From: Epithemia pelagica
Lineage: Eukaryota; Bacillariophyta; Bacillariophyceae; Surirellales; Surirellaceae
Reading direction: 5' to 3'
NCBI GenBank assembly: GCA_946965045.2
Contig: OX337238.1
Location: 868,001 to 932,000 of the forward strand
Length of the DNA stretch: 64,000 bases
A program made the translations under genes and the position numbers. Positions within the stretch are counted from its first letter, which is position 1, and each line of letters begins with the position of its first letter. Below the pieces are notes generated by a model. The model saw only the letters and a list, made by a program, of their open reading frames with translations, ran no database searches and was not told the DNA's origin. Positions 30,483-42,648 of the stretch are shown here, piece by piece.

Positions 30483-30809
30483 ATTGGAGATTGTCGTGGG
30501 GTGAAACTGTTTGAAGGGAATATTTCGCGTTGTCTCGTGCTGGTGGGTCGTTCTCTTTTTTCCCAAATGTTTGTGCCATGTTCAATGGTGTTACCAACAT
30601 GGCTTCTCATATAGAATATTTAACGATAGACACTATAAGTAAACTATTCAAGTGAAACTGGATCGACTTTGGATTTGCTGTTATGATTGGTTTGGTTTGG
30701 TCCACCCAACAGAGATCTACTTTGTTTGTACATGTAGAGAAGACGAGACCAAAGACTATTTGTTAACACTCTGTCATGAAAGTTGCGTTCGTTACATCAG
30801 GAAATGAAA

Positions 30810-32603
30810 TCAATTCTCGTCCTTCCCAAAAACCGCATGCTCAAGCGAACCAAGACGATCAGAAAGTTGAACCATCATGGTCCTTTGTTCAATCATCATA
30901 TCTTCCAGTTTGACGAATCGATCTTCGGGATCATCGCAGCCATTGGTGTTTTCAACAAGGGGACGACCCGACGCAGGTAGTTGTTCGTGTCCTGTCATCG
31001 AAGCGGATTCATGGTCATACTCTGCATGCTGGCTGGCAAGTTTCCTATCATGTTCCACCTGCTTATTCTTGGACACTAGCTCTTTCAACTTTTGGATCTT
31101 TTCTGCAACTGGAATACGTGCCTTGAAACCATCTTTCTGCCTCAACTCCTGTTGGAGTTGGCTAATTTCCTCCTCCAGTTGCGACACGGAGCGGAACTTG
31201 TCGTCATGAAACCGGGATTGCAGCCGTGGAAGCAGGGATTCTGCCTTTACAGCGCTCTCCAAAAGCTCTACGTTGTCAGGTTCCAGGTTTGCAGCTTCAA
31301 TCGCACCTTGAACCCTTTCAATTTCCATATGCAGTTCAGCACGACACGAATAGTCCTGTGAACAAGCAGAACTGCTGGTGAGAGCAAATTTTCGCAATAC
31401 AAAAATAAAATCACACTGCGACAACCCTCGCACCTTGATGTGATCCTTGATGTCAATCAATGGAAGCGTCTCACTGGAATCCAACTCGTATCCACCAATG
31501 ACAACAAGTCCGCCCGACGTGGACACCATGCTTGGACCGATCCGTCCCAGGGCCATATCGGGTAGGTTGAACACAACATTGCGCTCCGTATCCAAGACTT
31601 CTGCGGACTTCAAAGTATAATCGTAGTCGTAAAGACGCAGACCGCCAGACACAATGACACAAGACCCCACTTGGACAACAGCATGTTGGTTTCGCTGTAC
31701 AGAAAGAACCAGATCCTTGTGAATCGTCCATTCCGATGACGAAGGAAATATGAAACCGGCAGTCTCTTTATTCTCTTGAGAAGCTTCGTTGAATTCCAAG
31801 TATTCAACAGAGTTTAATACATTTCCATTGTATCCACCAACGACAAAGATGCGACGGTCAACGACAGCCATCGCACAGAAATGTCGAGCGACCTTCATGG
31901 AAGGTCCGACAATGACACTGTGTCCAGTTTTCTGCATCGTATCAATGATGTCAGTCGACGACAAGTAACTTCCATTGGATCCACCGGCGACCATAATAAA
32001 TCGATCATGCACCACAGCAGCAGCACATCCATACCTTGGAGTTGACAAGTAACAGTTCAATGTTGTCCATTGTTTCTTGTTGTTGGTTGTACACGTTGTT
32101 TCCAACAAATCATCGACAGCAATCCGTTCAATTGAATCCAGGTAACCACAACCATTACAAAATCCTCCCAACACATAGACAAAGCCATTGCAAACGACTG
32201 CAGCATGTCCATGTCGTTTTGGTTTCAGGTTTGGTGCTTCTTTCCATTCCTTCTTGTCATTTCCCAAATTCATCAACAATACGGAATCTGTTTGACTGAT
32301 TGATTTATATCCTCCAATGACAACCACTATCTGTTGATCGGTTTCCTTGTCCTTTACAACAACTGATGCATGGTTGTAGCGCCATCCACCCAAAAGTGGC
32401 GGCAACGAGTCGGACTTCCATTGTGGTTCTTCATCCTTGTCAGTGTCAAGAAAGACAAGCTTGGACAATTTCACTTCGTTTTGCATGGTCCTTTGATCAC
32501 TTGGTGCAACACAAAAAAGTAAGCGCTCTCCACAGTTTGTTGATGCGAAACTCGCCGTGGCCTGCCCAGCGGAGTCGAAATCCATCTCCGTCGTGGATCC
32601 CAC
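30810..32603 (-). CDS. Kelch beta-propeller / coiled-coil protein, copy 1
   Basis: Exon 1 (31,434-32,603) encodes about 390 residues with five or six kelch motifs (VVVIGGYKS, VYVLGGFCN, IMVAGGSNG, IFVVGGYNG, LVVIGGYEL), the repeats that build a protein-binding propeller. Exon 2 (30,810-31,355) encodes a 181-residue heptad-rich coiled coil (QLEEEISQLQQELRQK). The intron (31,356-31,433, GT-AG) is placed by comparison with copies 2-4, which all need splicing at the same point. Here it is 78 nt with no stop, so retention would still give a 597-residue protein. The start is taken as MGSTTEMD; MQNEVK further in is an alternative. The role is unknown; the architecture suggests an oligomeric adaptor. 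Confidence 0.8.
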   Translation of the reverse strand: MGSTTEMDFDSAGQATASFASTNCGERLLFCVAPSDQRTMQNEVKLSKLVFLDTDKDEEPQWKSDSLPPLLGGWRYNHASVVVKDKETDQQIVVVIGGYKSISQTDSVLLMNLGNDKKEWKEAPNLKPKRHGHAAVVCNGFVYVLGGFCNGCGYLDSIERIAVDDLLETTCTTNNKKQWTTLNCYLSTPRYGCAAAVVHDRFIMVAGGSNGSYLSSTDIIDTMQKTGHSVIVGPSMKVARHFCAMAVVDRRIFVVGGYNGNVLNSVEYLEFNEASQENKETAGFIFPSSSEWTIHKDLVLSVQRNQHAVVQVGSCVIVSGGLRLYDYDYTLKSAEVLDTERNVVFNLPDMALGRIGPSMVSTSGGLVVIGGYELDSSETLPLIDIKDHIKVRGLSQCDFIFVLRKFALTSSSACSQDYSCRAELHMEIERVQGAIEAANLEPDNVELLESAVKAESLLPRLQSRFHDDKFRSVSQLEEEISQLQQELRQKDGFKARIPVAEKIQKLKELVSKNKQVEHDRKLASQHAEYDHESASMTGHEQLPASGRPLVENTNGCDDPEDRFVKLEDMMIEQRTMMVQLSDRLGSLEHAVFGKDEN

Positions 32604-33500
32604 ACGTTATCATCCGTTGTCAATCACATACTGTCATAAAATGTCCTCTTTTCTTCTCCATCGTGAAGCGCTCCTCCATCGTGTCGATTCTCGTCTTCGC
32701 TCGACCAATGCGATTGGTGGACAGACAGTGCGCGCAAGCGCAGATGGATCTGCGAGTGGATACGTCCCCTGCCTGGCGAACGGAAAGACTCCCATGCGCC
32801 CCTACCTTATCTACTTCTCTGTACGTTTTATGCTCGGACTGGACGCCGACATCCGACATACGTTGTCCAATGGGATCAATGACATAAGCTCATCTGCGAC
32901 AAGTCCTTTGGGAATGAATTCCCCCAAGAAATCTTCCCAACCAATAATGTATCATTAATATCTGTCAAAACGACAACCACCAACGGAGGAACCGCAACCC
33001 ATCGCCATCATTCGATTTCGCCATGAGATAGCAGATAAGGAGGCTCCACATTCGGCGAAACAAATCCTGAAACACACACATACACATGCACGACTGTTGC
33101 ATTTGGCGTCCACCACATTGCGTGTATGTGGGTGTGTAAGAAGCGTGTACACTCTCTTGCATGTTCTCTTCTCTCCATTTTCAATTTTCCCTCTCTCTTT
33201 CTCTCTCGAATCATGTGAAAACCAACACAGACACGAGTTATCGCCATCGAATGCGCTACTTCACACTACGAATCCACCGTAAGCCTACTATCTCTCTTGT
33301 TGGTTGCACAAACACATACCGCCTTGGCGGGAGTTTTTTCGTCTGGTCGCGTTCGGTTCAAATCGACCAAAAAGAAGAAGAAGAAGCAACAACGAACGCC
33401 AAAACGCAGAGGAAAGTTTGAGACATTGCACAATATTATCTCTGTTTCCCATGCAATACGTAGACAATAGACTCACTTGTGCTGCCTCAAACAATAGATG
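32604..33500. promoter_or_regulatory. Divergent spacer of unit 1 (VSR partner missing)
   Basis: This is homologous to the spacers at 37,123-38,157, 42,649-43,700 and 50,320-51,140. It should contain the Kelch promoter. The similarity fades around 33,300, before the point where a VSR-like gene starts in the other units. No gene is seen. Confidence 0.5.
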
Positions 33501-33776
33501 AAGTGTCCGTACAGCTCATCTTCAGCACCGGGGCACCCCCGTCGTCGAGAAGTGATTGGAACACCCAAATTTACGTTGCCGCTTTGCCTCCCTTTGTTCT
33601 TGGCATACCCGAGCGACAAGTACAGCTTTTCTTGTCCGAAATTCATCTCGGCGTACCAAATGGGTCATTGCCAACATATTGAATCACGAGCATTGCCGCG
33701 TCTTGCCGGAAAAGTATCATGAGTATTTTACATCCGTGTACAGCCGTGCAGTACTTGGTCGAGAAGGCCTCCCGCC

Positions 33777-34852
33777 GTGCAGCCTCCGCTTTATTTCCGG
33801 ACAGGGCTATGGTACGTCCAACATAAAGGACACGCATGTCAAATGTGGCAAGAGGAAGGAAATGTTGCGATTTGCAAACATGGGGGTTCCGCGACGGTGC
33901 TTACGATTTTGGATATTTCTTCCAATCCCCATGTTGCCGCCTGTTTGGCCGACAAAATTCCGCCATCTTGGGACGAACTGCAAAAGTGGAACAAGAGACA
34001 AGTCTTTGCCGATCTACCATTTCCCTTGGCCTGTAGCAAGAGTACTTTGTCTTGGCGCTGTCGCGTGGGATGGGACGGTCAACATGCTTGCTCGAGCGAT
34101 CATCCCGATTACAAGCTTGATGAATTAGACCCCAAATTCAGCGACTTGTTGTGCTTTCCTGTTGCAAATTGTATCCTTGCTGCCATCAAGATGCGCTATT
34201 GCGAAGGGGACAGTCACAACTTGGATCAAATTTTCTGAGACAAGTTTCTGCAACTCCAGACGCGATACTTGAAGAAGAAGGACCGTGACGTGCCTCCGCC
34301 GCCGACTTGCAGCAACCTGACTCATCTGCAGACTCTCCTTGACAATGGTATGCTGCGCATCAATCCGGAATCCTTTGATTGCATTCTATATCAGCGAGAG
34401 CGTGAATGGTTCCCCACACGCGAACTTGCGGTTGTGCTCGCCGTCGATCAGGCCGACGGCAAAATAGCGGGGCAACAATTGTCAAGTTCGTGATCGAGAC
34501 AATTACTGCCTGGTACAGAGAGGATCCTCAAGAGCGCTATTGGAAAAAAGTGTTTGAGATTCCCTATAGCCATCGGGAAGAGGAAAACGCCTGGCGAAAC
34601 TTGATACACATGATGGGAGACTTGCGATTTGAGCTATTGGATTGCTATTTTTTCATCAGCAATACAGCCATCGCCCCTTGCGAGATGGATGAAGGCGAGT
34701 CGAACGTGGACTTGAAAGACTTGGCGCTCTACTTTCCTCATTTCATGGACCTCGTGGAGACTGTTCAGAACTGGATTGAGATGGGCAATGCCGAGTCAAG
34801 TTTGGAAAGCAGTCGTACAGACGATGATTGTGTTGCTGGGGCTTGTCGGTAA
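33777..34852 (+). pseudogene. Decayed gene of unknown family
   Basis: A coding-like frame (GLWYVQHKGHACQMWQEE, then WDELQKWNKRQVFADLPF) reaches a TGA at 34,236-34,238, continues in the same frame (DKFLQLQTRYLKKKDRDV), then shifts frame near 34,480 into IETITAWYREDPQERYW, ending at 34,852. Coding remnants may start as early as 33,480. One stop and at least one frameshift suggest a pseudogene, although unrecognised introns could explain part of this. I do not recognise the family. Confidence 0.5.
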
Positions 34853-35339
34853 TCCGAGGTTTGGCAGTGACCAACCCAGTAGTCACTATGTTCCTAGAAT
34901 ATGGGCAGCAGGTTTGATATTGACCTCATTGTCGGAGGTGGTGCTCAGGACCGGCAGCAAGAAATTGTGACGCGCTTGTTGATGTCGTCGATGGAAAGGT
35001 TGGCACTTTTGGAACAGCACCTGATGCCAATACCCCCATTCTTGATTCCAACATGGTTGTAGCCATGATGCTTTATGCCACTGTTTCGAAGTTTGCTGTT
35101 CTTTTCCTTACTCTTTCCTCTCTGGCTTTGTCCCACAAAGAAGCTTCGATCTATGAAAGTCGTCTTGTCAGTGCGTCTATTTCCGGTTAGAGCTTGGATT
35201 TACGATCACGCATTCTCGCAATGGAGTGTAGCGAGGTCAGTAAATGTAAAAGGGGTACCTTTCTATTTTCTAGGTAAGACGTTTCTTAGACTGCGAAATT
35301 GGTGTATTCGTTCGTAAAAAGATGCATCACGAAATGTAA
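34853..35339. other. Spacer between pseudogene and Kelch copy 2
   Basis: No gene is seen. The last 100 bp resemble the regions before 40,400 and 48,487 (a ggttcataa-like motif, then gatgcatcac) and are the probable shared 3' untranslated region of the Kelch copies. Confidence 0.4.
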
Positions 35340-37122
35340 CTAGTTCTCGTTCTGTGAGAGCACTAGATTGTCAAGCTGGTCAACGCGCTGAGAAATTTTG
35401 AACATCATGCTCTTCAGTTCAACAATCATATCTTCCAGTTTGAGGATTCGGTCTTCAGTACCATCGCAATCATCAGAGAGCTCAACAGTGCCGCGGCCAG
35501 ACACGGGTAGTGATTCGTTTCCTGTTACCCACTCAGATTCAGACTCAGCATCTGAATTCTGACTCGCAGGTTTCCTTTCATCTTCCAACTTCTTATTCTT
35601 GGCAGCAAGCTTTTCTAACGCTTCAATCTTCCGAGCAATTGGAAGACATCCAGCTAGAACTTCAATTTCCTGTAACTCTCCATCAAGTTGGTTAATATTT
35701 TCTTCAAGCTCTTGCACAGAGCGGAACTTTTCGTCGTGATCACGAAGCCCTTCCATAAGAGGCAGCAAGGATTCCGCCTCGATGGCCTCTTCCAGTACAT
35801 TGACATTGCGACGTTCTTTATGCGCACATTCAATCGCAGAGACAAGTTTTTCAATGTTTGTGTCCAGCTCGGCACGACATGAATACATGTTCTTTAGAAA
35901 AAGGCAACAATCAAAGCCAATGTAAGAACAGCAGGACAATGCCAAAACCCAACTTGTCCAGAACCTTTCAGCTACAAACCAAGCCATACTACAACAGACG
36001 CCGTACCTTGATGTGATCCTTCAGGTCAATCAATGCAAGCGCCTCACTGGAATCCATATTTTGCCCACCAATAACAGCAATTCCGTCCGACATGGACACC
36101 ATGCTTGGAGCGTTCCGTTTGGCAGTCATATCGGGTAGGTTGAACACGACATTGCGCTCCGTATCCAATACTTCTACGGACTTCAACATTTCACCGCCAG
36201 CCACAATCAAACAAGGCCCAACTCTAACAATAGCATGTAGGTAACGCGCGACAGAAAGAACAAGATCCTTGTGAACCGTCCATTCCGATGACGAAGGAAA
36301 AATGAAACCGGCAGTCTCATTATTCTCTCGAGAAGCTTCGTTGAATTCCAAATATTCAACAGAGTTCAAGAAAGAACTTCCATCGGATCCACCAACGACA
36401 AAGATGCGACGGTCAACAACAGCCATTGCACAGAATCGTCGAGCGAACTTCATGGACGGTCCGGCAATGACAGTGTGTTGAGTTTTTACTACCGTATCAA
36501 TGATGTCAGTCGACGACAAGTTACTTCCATTATATCCAGCGGCAACCACAATAAATCGATCATGTACCACAGCAGCGGCACATCCATTTCTTGGAGTAGA
36601 CAAGCGACAGTTCAATGTTGTCCATTGTTTCTTGTTGTTGGTCGTACACGTTGTTTCCAACAAATCATCGACAGCAATCCGTTCTATTGAATTCAGGTAA
36701 CCATAACCATTACAAAATCCTCCCAACACATAGACAAAGCCATTGCAAACGACTGCAGCATGTCCCTGTCGTTTTTGATTCAGGTTTGGTGCTTCTTTCC
36801 ATTCCTTCGTTTCTTTTCCCAAATTGATCAACAAAACTGAATTTGTATCGCCATTTGATTTAGATCCTCCAATGACAACAACTATCTGTTGATCGGTTTC
36901 CTTGTCCTTTACAACAACCGATGCATGATAACAACGCCATCCACCCAAAAGTGGCGGCAACGAGTCGGGCTTCCACTGTGGTTCTTCATCCTTGTCAGTG
37001 TCAAGAAAGACAAGCTTGGACGATTTCACTTCGTTTTGCATGGTCCTTTGATAATTTGGTGCAACACAAAAAAGTGTGTCCAAGAAAGTCGTGTTGAAAT
37101 CGCAGCTTTTGATGTGAAACAC
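35340..37122 (-). CDS. Kelch beta-propeller / coiled-coil protein, copy 2
   Basis: Exon 1 is 36,007-37,122 (372 codons, kelch repeats) and exon 2 is 35,340-35,891 (183 codons plus stop, coiled coil from NMYSCRAEL). The intron 35,892-36,006 (115 nt) begins gtacgg and ends ctaaag. Unlike in copy 1, reading through it meets a stop, so splicing is required. The start MFHIKSCDF differs from copies 1 and 4; the conserved part begins at LFCVAP. Much of exon 1 is nearly identical to copy 4 (IVVAAGYNGSNLSS; GGSDGSSFLN). The acceptor AAG is weaker than the CAG of copies 3 and 4. Confidence 0.75.
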
Positions 37123-38157
37123 CGCCAGTTCGGAGGCGACAACATTCTGCTCAATTCAGCTATTGATGTGAAACACTCAGCCGGAATCGTCGCTACACGA
37201 ACCGTTGAGCTTCTTTGAACCGTGGATCTTTTCCATCGTCCATGGATCTCCGTTATAGGCATTCTGTTATGGATCAATCTCCGTGCACCGTGCACGCCGT
37301 GGCCTATGCAGCGGAGTCGAAACCCACACGTTATCACCTGTTGTCAATCATATACTGTCATAAAGTGTCCTCTCTTCTTCTTCTCGCTCGTTTGGAAATG
37401 GATGTGTTCCATCGTGAAGCGCTCCTCCATGGTGAATTATTTTCTCGTCGACCAATGCGATTCGTGGAACGTGGACATGTGGACAGAAAGTGCGCGCAAG
37501 CGTAGATGGATCTGCGAGTGGATACCTCCCCTGTCTGGCGAACGGAAAGACTCGCATGCGCCCCTTACAGACTCGTACATTGTACTCGGACTGGATGCCG
37601 ACATGTATTGTCTAATGATCGATGACACAGGTTCCCCAGCGACATGTCCTATATGGGAATGAATTCCCCCAAGAAATCCTCCCAATCAATAATCCATCCA
37701 CGCACATCAAAGATTCGAAACTCGAGAAAGACACGCAACGAAGACGACTTCCACAACAGGAGGCGGAGGAACCGCAACCCATTGCCATTCGATTTCATTC
37801 GAGCATGGGAGTGAATGAGATAAGGAGGCTCCATATCACTACGATCGTGTGAAACAACCACGAGGCGAACCAAATCCTGAACACACACTCACACACGGCT
37901 GCTCCAATTGGTGTCCGTCCATCGGAACCACATTGTGTGTGTGGAAGAAGCGTCTACGCACTCTTTCTCTCTCTCGAATCATGTGTGTGTGTGTGAAAAC
38001 CAACGCAGACACGAGGGATCGCCATCGAATACGCTACTCCACCACAAGCGCCACTCTCTCTCGCAACACAACTCAGCACTCTGAGTCGGAGGGCGTATCC
38101 ACAACTACTCGTGACTTTGGATCAATCCACCACGAACGAACGAAATAACAATAAGAA
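37123..38157. promoter_or_regulatory. Divergent spacer of unit 2
   Basis: This block, shared with the other units, carries the Kelch promoter on one side and the ancestral VSR-like promoter on the other. It includes short gtgtgtgtg runs near 37,985. No gene is seen. Confidence 0.5.
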
Positions 38158-38756
38158 GATGAACTGTGACTGTCTGTGTAATACATTCACAGTTCTCGCA
38201 ATCGATCGTATCATTCTTGCATGCCCGACTGTCCCCACATGATGCAGTGTGTCGAATCCAATGGCATGACCTGCCCGGAATCCATTGCTCCTTCTCCAGA
38301 CAGCAATAACCACCACAAGAACAACCACAGGAACAATCACCGAATTCTTGGACGGAGAGGTCCATGGTCTTGTTGGTAGCGGTGGCGGCCTATGCTCTCA
38401 GGACTCATTACGGACGCGACAGGGATGATTACCAGTATTACGATTCGTATACGCGTCCTTCCTCCTCCTTGTCTTGTTGGTTTGGCATTCACAACACGAC
38501 TCGGTGGGATGCTCCCTTGCAAAGTTGGTTGTTGGCCACACCAGATGACGACGATCATCAAGTCGAGGACCAGAACGATGACGAAGAAGCGTATTATCAT
38601 CGTCACCAACAAGGCCATCCGGAAGTGCCCTCCTATGCGCGACACTATCATCCGTCATCCTCTTCGTGGTTGGTTGTCGGACGTGGCAGCGACTCGACCA
38701 ATCTCCTAGCCGTTGAACCCAACCACAACACGACGATTTCAAAACATTGCCCTTGA
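38158..38756 (+). pseudogene. VSR-like gene remnant with large internal deletion
   Basis: The first 60 bp (gatgaactgtgactgtc onward) match the 5' region of the other VSR-like copies. The sequence then jumps at about 38,218-38,225 to the segment encoding CPHMMQCVESNGMTCPESI and the membrane span (MVLLVAVAAYAL) and tail. About 1.6 kb present in copy 4, including the signal peptide and ligand-binding domains, is missing. The remaining tail ends early (ISKHCP) compared with copy 4. Confidence 0.8.
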
Positions 38757-40399
38757 GATATTCAAGGCGAATTGATACAGTTTCTGCAACAGCGGCCATG
38801 AGAGGAGAGGACCATTCGTGGGTTTCTTGCCACTGTTCATTGCCCCTTTACTCGTATGTTCCTGTGTCAAATGCGAGGAGGAATCTCCAGTGCATGTTGT
38901 GCTGTTGTCGATGACATCCAAGGACGAAAAGGATTTGTGATTGTTGTTGTCCTTGGAGGAACCTACAATATTAACTCGTCATCTTGTTTCCACAGGGCCA
39001 AGCCTTCCAACCATTGCAACAAATCATGTGCCGAAGTGGTCCTTGTGACATTGTTGGTCGTAATAGTACTCGTCATGCAATGGGTCGCCCACATGGATTC
39101 CAACCATACAAAACCCAATCGTGCCGCCACCTGGACCAAGTCCAAGGGCAAGGTAGGAGCCGTAATGGTTGTTGTTGGTGTAGTGGTTGACGATGACACT
39201 GCAAGACGTATCGATCTACTACTCGGATCGATGGTCCAATTCCACCAACCAATCCTTGGTAGGAGGACGGCGACTCGTTCGAAGGGGTAGGAGGACGGCG
39301 ACTCGTTCGAAGGAGAAGTGGCCAATTTTGTGGTTGGATTCCGAACCATACGTTGCAGCAACACTTGATTGTATCGATGTGCTATAGTCGTTGGTTTAGT
39401 ACTTGCCACTGATACCGCCGAAGGACTGTTGGAATGATTCCCTTGTCGTCCTCTGGATACAAAAATTGAAAGGGTACGAGGGCATATTTCCTTGATATTC
39501 GTACCAGAAGGGGAAACTTGCTGTTGTTGTGGGTTGTTATTGTTGTTGCTGTTGCTCGAACTGTTGTTGCTATGATTGCGGTTGCAGTGATGGTGGTAAA
39601 CACATTTTCCCATTTTCAATAGCAAACCAATGCACACTCACCCGGATGAAACAAGAGAAGAGGAACCGAGAGAGATTACAATTCAGGAGACAACACAATT
39701 TTGCTGGTCACTCTAGAAGAAGAACGCTGAAGCAAGGTCTTGCTTGGAAATTGCGCCTTGCGTCGTTTCTGCCATTGTCGTCGACACTGTTTCTTGATCG
39801 TCTGAACGCCCAAAAAGAGTCTATCCTCTTCATGAGTGCCGTGGATCTATTCGGAGGTTGAGCTACTCCTTTGCTTTTCCCATAGGGGCATACTTAGTCC
39901 CAAACTCCTAGTTCTAGAAAAGATTTTGGTTTGCGATTGGGCCATGGATTGAGAGGAAGTTGAAGTGGTGCAAAACGATATATACAATAGGTCAGCACTC
40001 CAACCACAATCAATGGAAACAAGGAGTAAACCCTTCAACCACAATCAATGGAAAGATCTGTCATACAGGTTCCATCCTCCGCTCTCGTTCGTCCATCCAC
40101 CGACCCCGTGCTTCGTCGACCCACTCCATCTCAAGAAAGGATTCACATTCATGGATGTCAACAAAGTGGGTGGCTATCATTTTAATGATAATGATCTGAA
40201 TGATGATTAGTTGTGCAATTGTAGTCGGGTGGACTTTCGCCCTTTCAGACCAACAAACTAGGACCGGCCATCTGCTGCCTGCTAATTCACTTGTCAATGT
40301 AGCGATGCCAGTGACGGGAAACGGGTACCTCTCTATGCAAGACGTTACTAAGGATAAATAAATGGTAGTTGTTCATAAAAGGATGATCACGAAATAGGA
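38757..40399. other. Interunit region without a supported gene
   Basis: A minus-strand ORF at 38,963-39,637 (224 aa) has an Asn/Gln-rich N-terminus and no recognisable domain; I do not call it a gene. A 28-bp tandem repeat (ggtaggaggacggcgactcg...) lies at about 39,258-39,315. The plus strand near 39,520-39,590 is rich in tgttgttg. Bases from about 40,316 resemble the 3' flank of the other Kelch copies. Confidence 0.4.
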
Positions 40400-42648
40400 C
40401 TAAGTCTCGTTCTCCCCGTGCACCGGATTCTCAAGCAGACGAAGACGAACAGAAAGTTGGTCCATCATACTCCTTTGTTCAGCAATTATGCTCTTTAGTT
40501 CAACAATCATATCTTCCAGTTTGAGGATTCGGTCTTCGGGACCATCGCAATCATCAGAGAGCTCAACAGTGCCGCGGTCAGACACGGGCAGCGTTTCGTT
40601 TCCTGTCACCCAACCAGATTCTGATTCATCCTCTGCATTGTGGCCATCATCATGGTTCCTTTCATCTTCCGCCATCTTGTTCTGGGCAACAAGCTTTTCC
40701 AACGCTTCAATCTTCCGAGCAATTGGAAGATATCCATCTAGAATGTCAATCTCCTGCAACTCTCCTTCCAGTTGGCTATTATTTTCTGCAAGCTCTTGCA
40801 CAGAGCGGAACTTTTCGTCGTGATCACGAAGCCATTCCATAAGAGGAAGCAAGGATTGCGCCTCGATGGCCTCTTTAACTGCAGTGACATTGCGACGTTC
40901 TTTATGCGCACGTTCAATTACACAATGGAGTTTTTGTATCTTTTTGTCCAGCTCGGCACGACATGAATACTTGTTCTGTATTCAAGATAGAACACAATCA
41001 CCGTGAGATACCGATCGCCGTTTTATTCAAATCACACTGCAGCAAAAGTCCTACCTTGATCTGTTTCTTCTTGTCACTCAGTTCAAAAGTCTCACAGGAT
41101 TCCAAATCGTATCCACCAAGGGCAACAAGATCTTTCAATTTCTGGATCTTCTTAGCAACTGGCAGACGCGCCTTGAAACCATTCATCTCCTTCAAAACCT
41201 TTTGGAGTTGGTCAATTCCCTCCTTCAGTTCATGTACAGACCGGAACTTGTCGTCGCGGTCACGCAAGGACTGCATCAGTGGAAGTACGGATTCTGCCTC
41301 AATAGCGTCTTTCAAAACCTGCTCATTATCGGAATCCAGATTTGCATGTTCAATCGCACGGCTTAGCTTTTCAATGTTTGTATCCAGCTCGGCCCGACAC
41401 GAATACAAGTTCTGTAGAAAAAGGCAACAATCAAAGCCAATGTAAGACAAGCAGGACAATGCCAAAACCCAACTTGTCCAGGACCTTGCATTTACAAACC
41501 AAGCCATACTACAACAGACGCCGTACCTTGATGTGATCCTTCAGGTCAATCAATGGAAGCGCCTCACTGGAATCCAAGTTTTGCCCACCAATGACAGCAA
41601 TTCCGTCCGACATGGACACCATGCTTGGGGCGCACCGTCCGGTGGTCATATCGGGTAGGTTGAACACAACATTGCGCTTCGTATCCAATACTTCTGCGGA
41701 CTTGCCTCCAGCCACAATCAAACAAAATCCAACTGTAACAACAGCATGTAGGTGACGCGCGACAGAAAGAACAAGATAGTTGTGAACCGTCCATTCCGAT
41801 GACGAAGGAAAAATAAAACCGGCAGTCTCATTATTCTCTCGAGAAGCTTCGTTGAATTCCAAATATTCAACAGAGTTTACTTCGGAACTTCCGTTGTGTC
41901 CACCGACGACAAAGATGCGACGGTCAACAACAGCCATTGCACAGAATCGTCGAGCGACCTTCATGGACGGTCCGGCAATGACAGTGTGTTGGGTTTTCAC
42001 TACCGTATCAATGATGTCAGTCGATGACAAGTAACTTCCATTGTATCCACCGGCGACCACAATAAATCGATCATGTACCACAACAGCGGCACATCCATTT
42101 CTTGGAGTAGACAAGCGACAGTTCAATGTCGTCCACTGTTTCTTGTTGTTGGTAGTACACGTTGTTTCCAACAAATCATCGACAGCAATCCGTTCAATTG
42201 AATTCAGGTAACCACAACCATTACAAAATCCTCCCAACACATAGACAAAGCCATTACAAACGACGGCAGCATGTCCACGTCGTTTTTGATTCAGGTATGG
42301 TGCTTCGTTCCACTGTTTCTCGTCTTTTCCCAAATTCATCAACAAAACTGAATTTGTGATATCGCCTGATTTATATCCTCCAATGACAACAACTGTCTGT
42401 TGATCGGTTTCCTTGTCCTTGACAGCAACTGATGCATGATAAGAACGCCATCCACCCAAAAGAGGCGGCACCGAGTCGGTCTTCCATTGTGGTTCTTCAT
42501 CCTTGTCAGTGTCAAGAAAGACAAGCTTGGACGATTTCACTTCGTTTTGCATGGTCCTTTGATAATTTGGTGCAACACAAAAAAGTGTGGTGAAGAAAGT
42601 CGTGTTGAAATCTGAGCTTTTGATGTACCAGTTCGGAGGCGACAACAT
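40400..42648 (-). CDS. Kelch / coiled-coil protein, copy 3, with doubled coiled-coil exon
   Basis: Three exons: 41,527-42,648 (kelch), 41,055-41,411 (coiled coil A) and 40,400-40,975 (coiled coil B). The introns 41,412-41,526 (115 nt) and 40,976-41,054 (79 nt) are both GT...CAG in phase 0. Exon 2 ends LGGYDLESCETFELSDKKKQIK-like, which resembles the end of the kelch exon (IGGYELDSSETLPLID...IK) rather than a coiled-coil end. It looks like a fusion of one unit's coiled coil to the last codons of the next unit's kelch exon, which brought the splice donor with it. The frame stays open throughout, giving about 684 residues with two coiled coils. It may still be functional. Confidence 0.75.

Noticed and set aside
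38963-39637. 224-codon minus-strand ORF with an Asn/Gln-rich N-terminus
   Set aside because: No domain, no homologue among the duplicated units and a tandem-repeat origin for part of it; kept only as a note.
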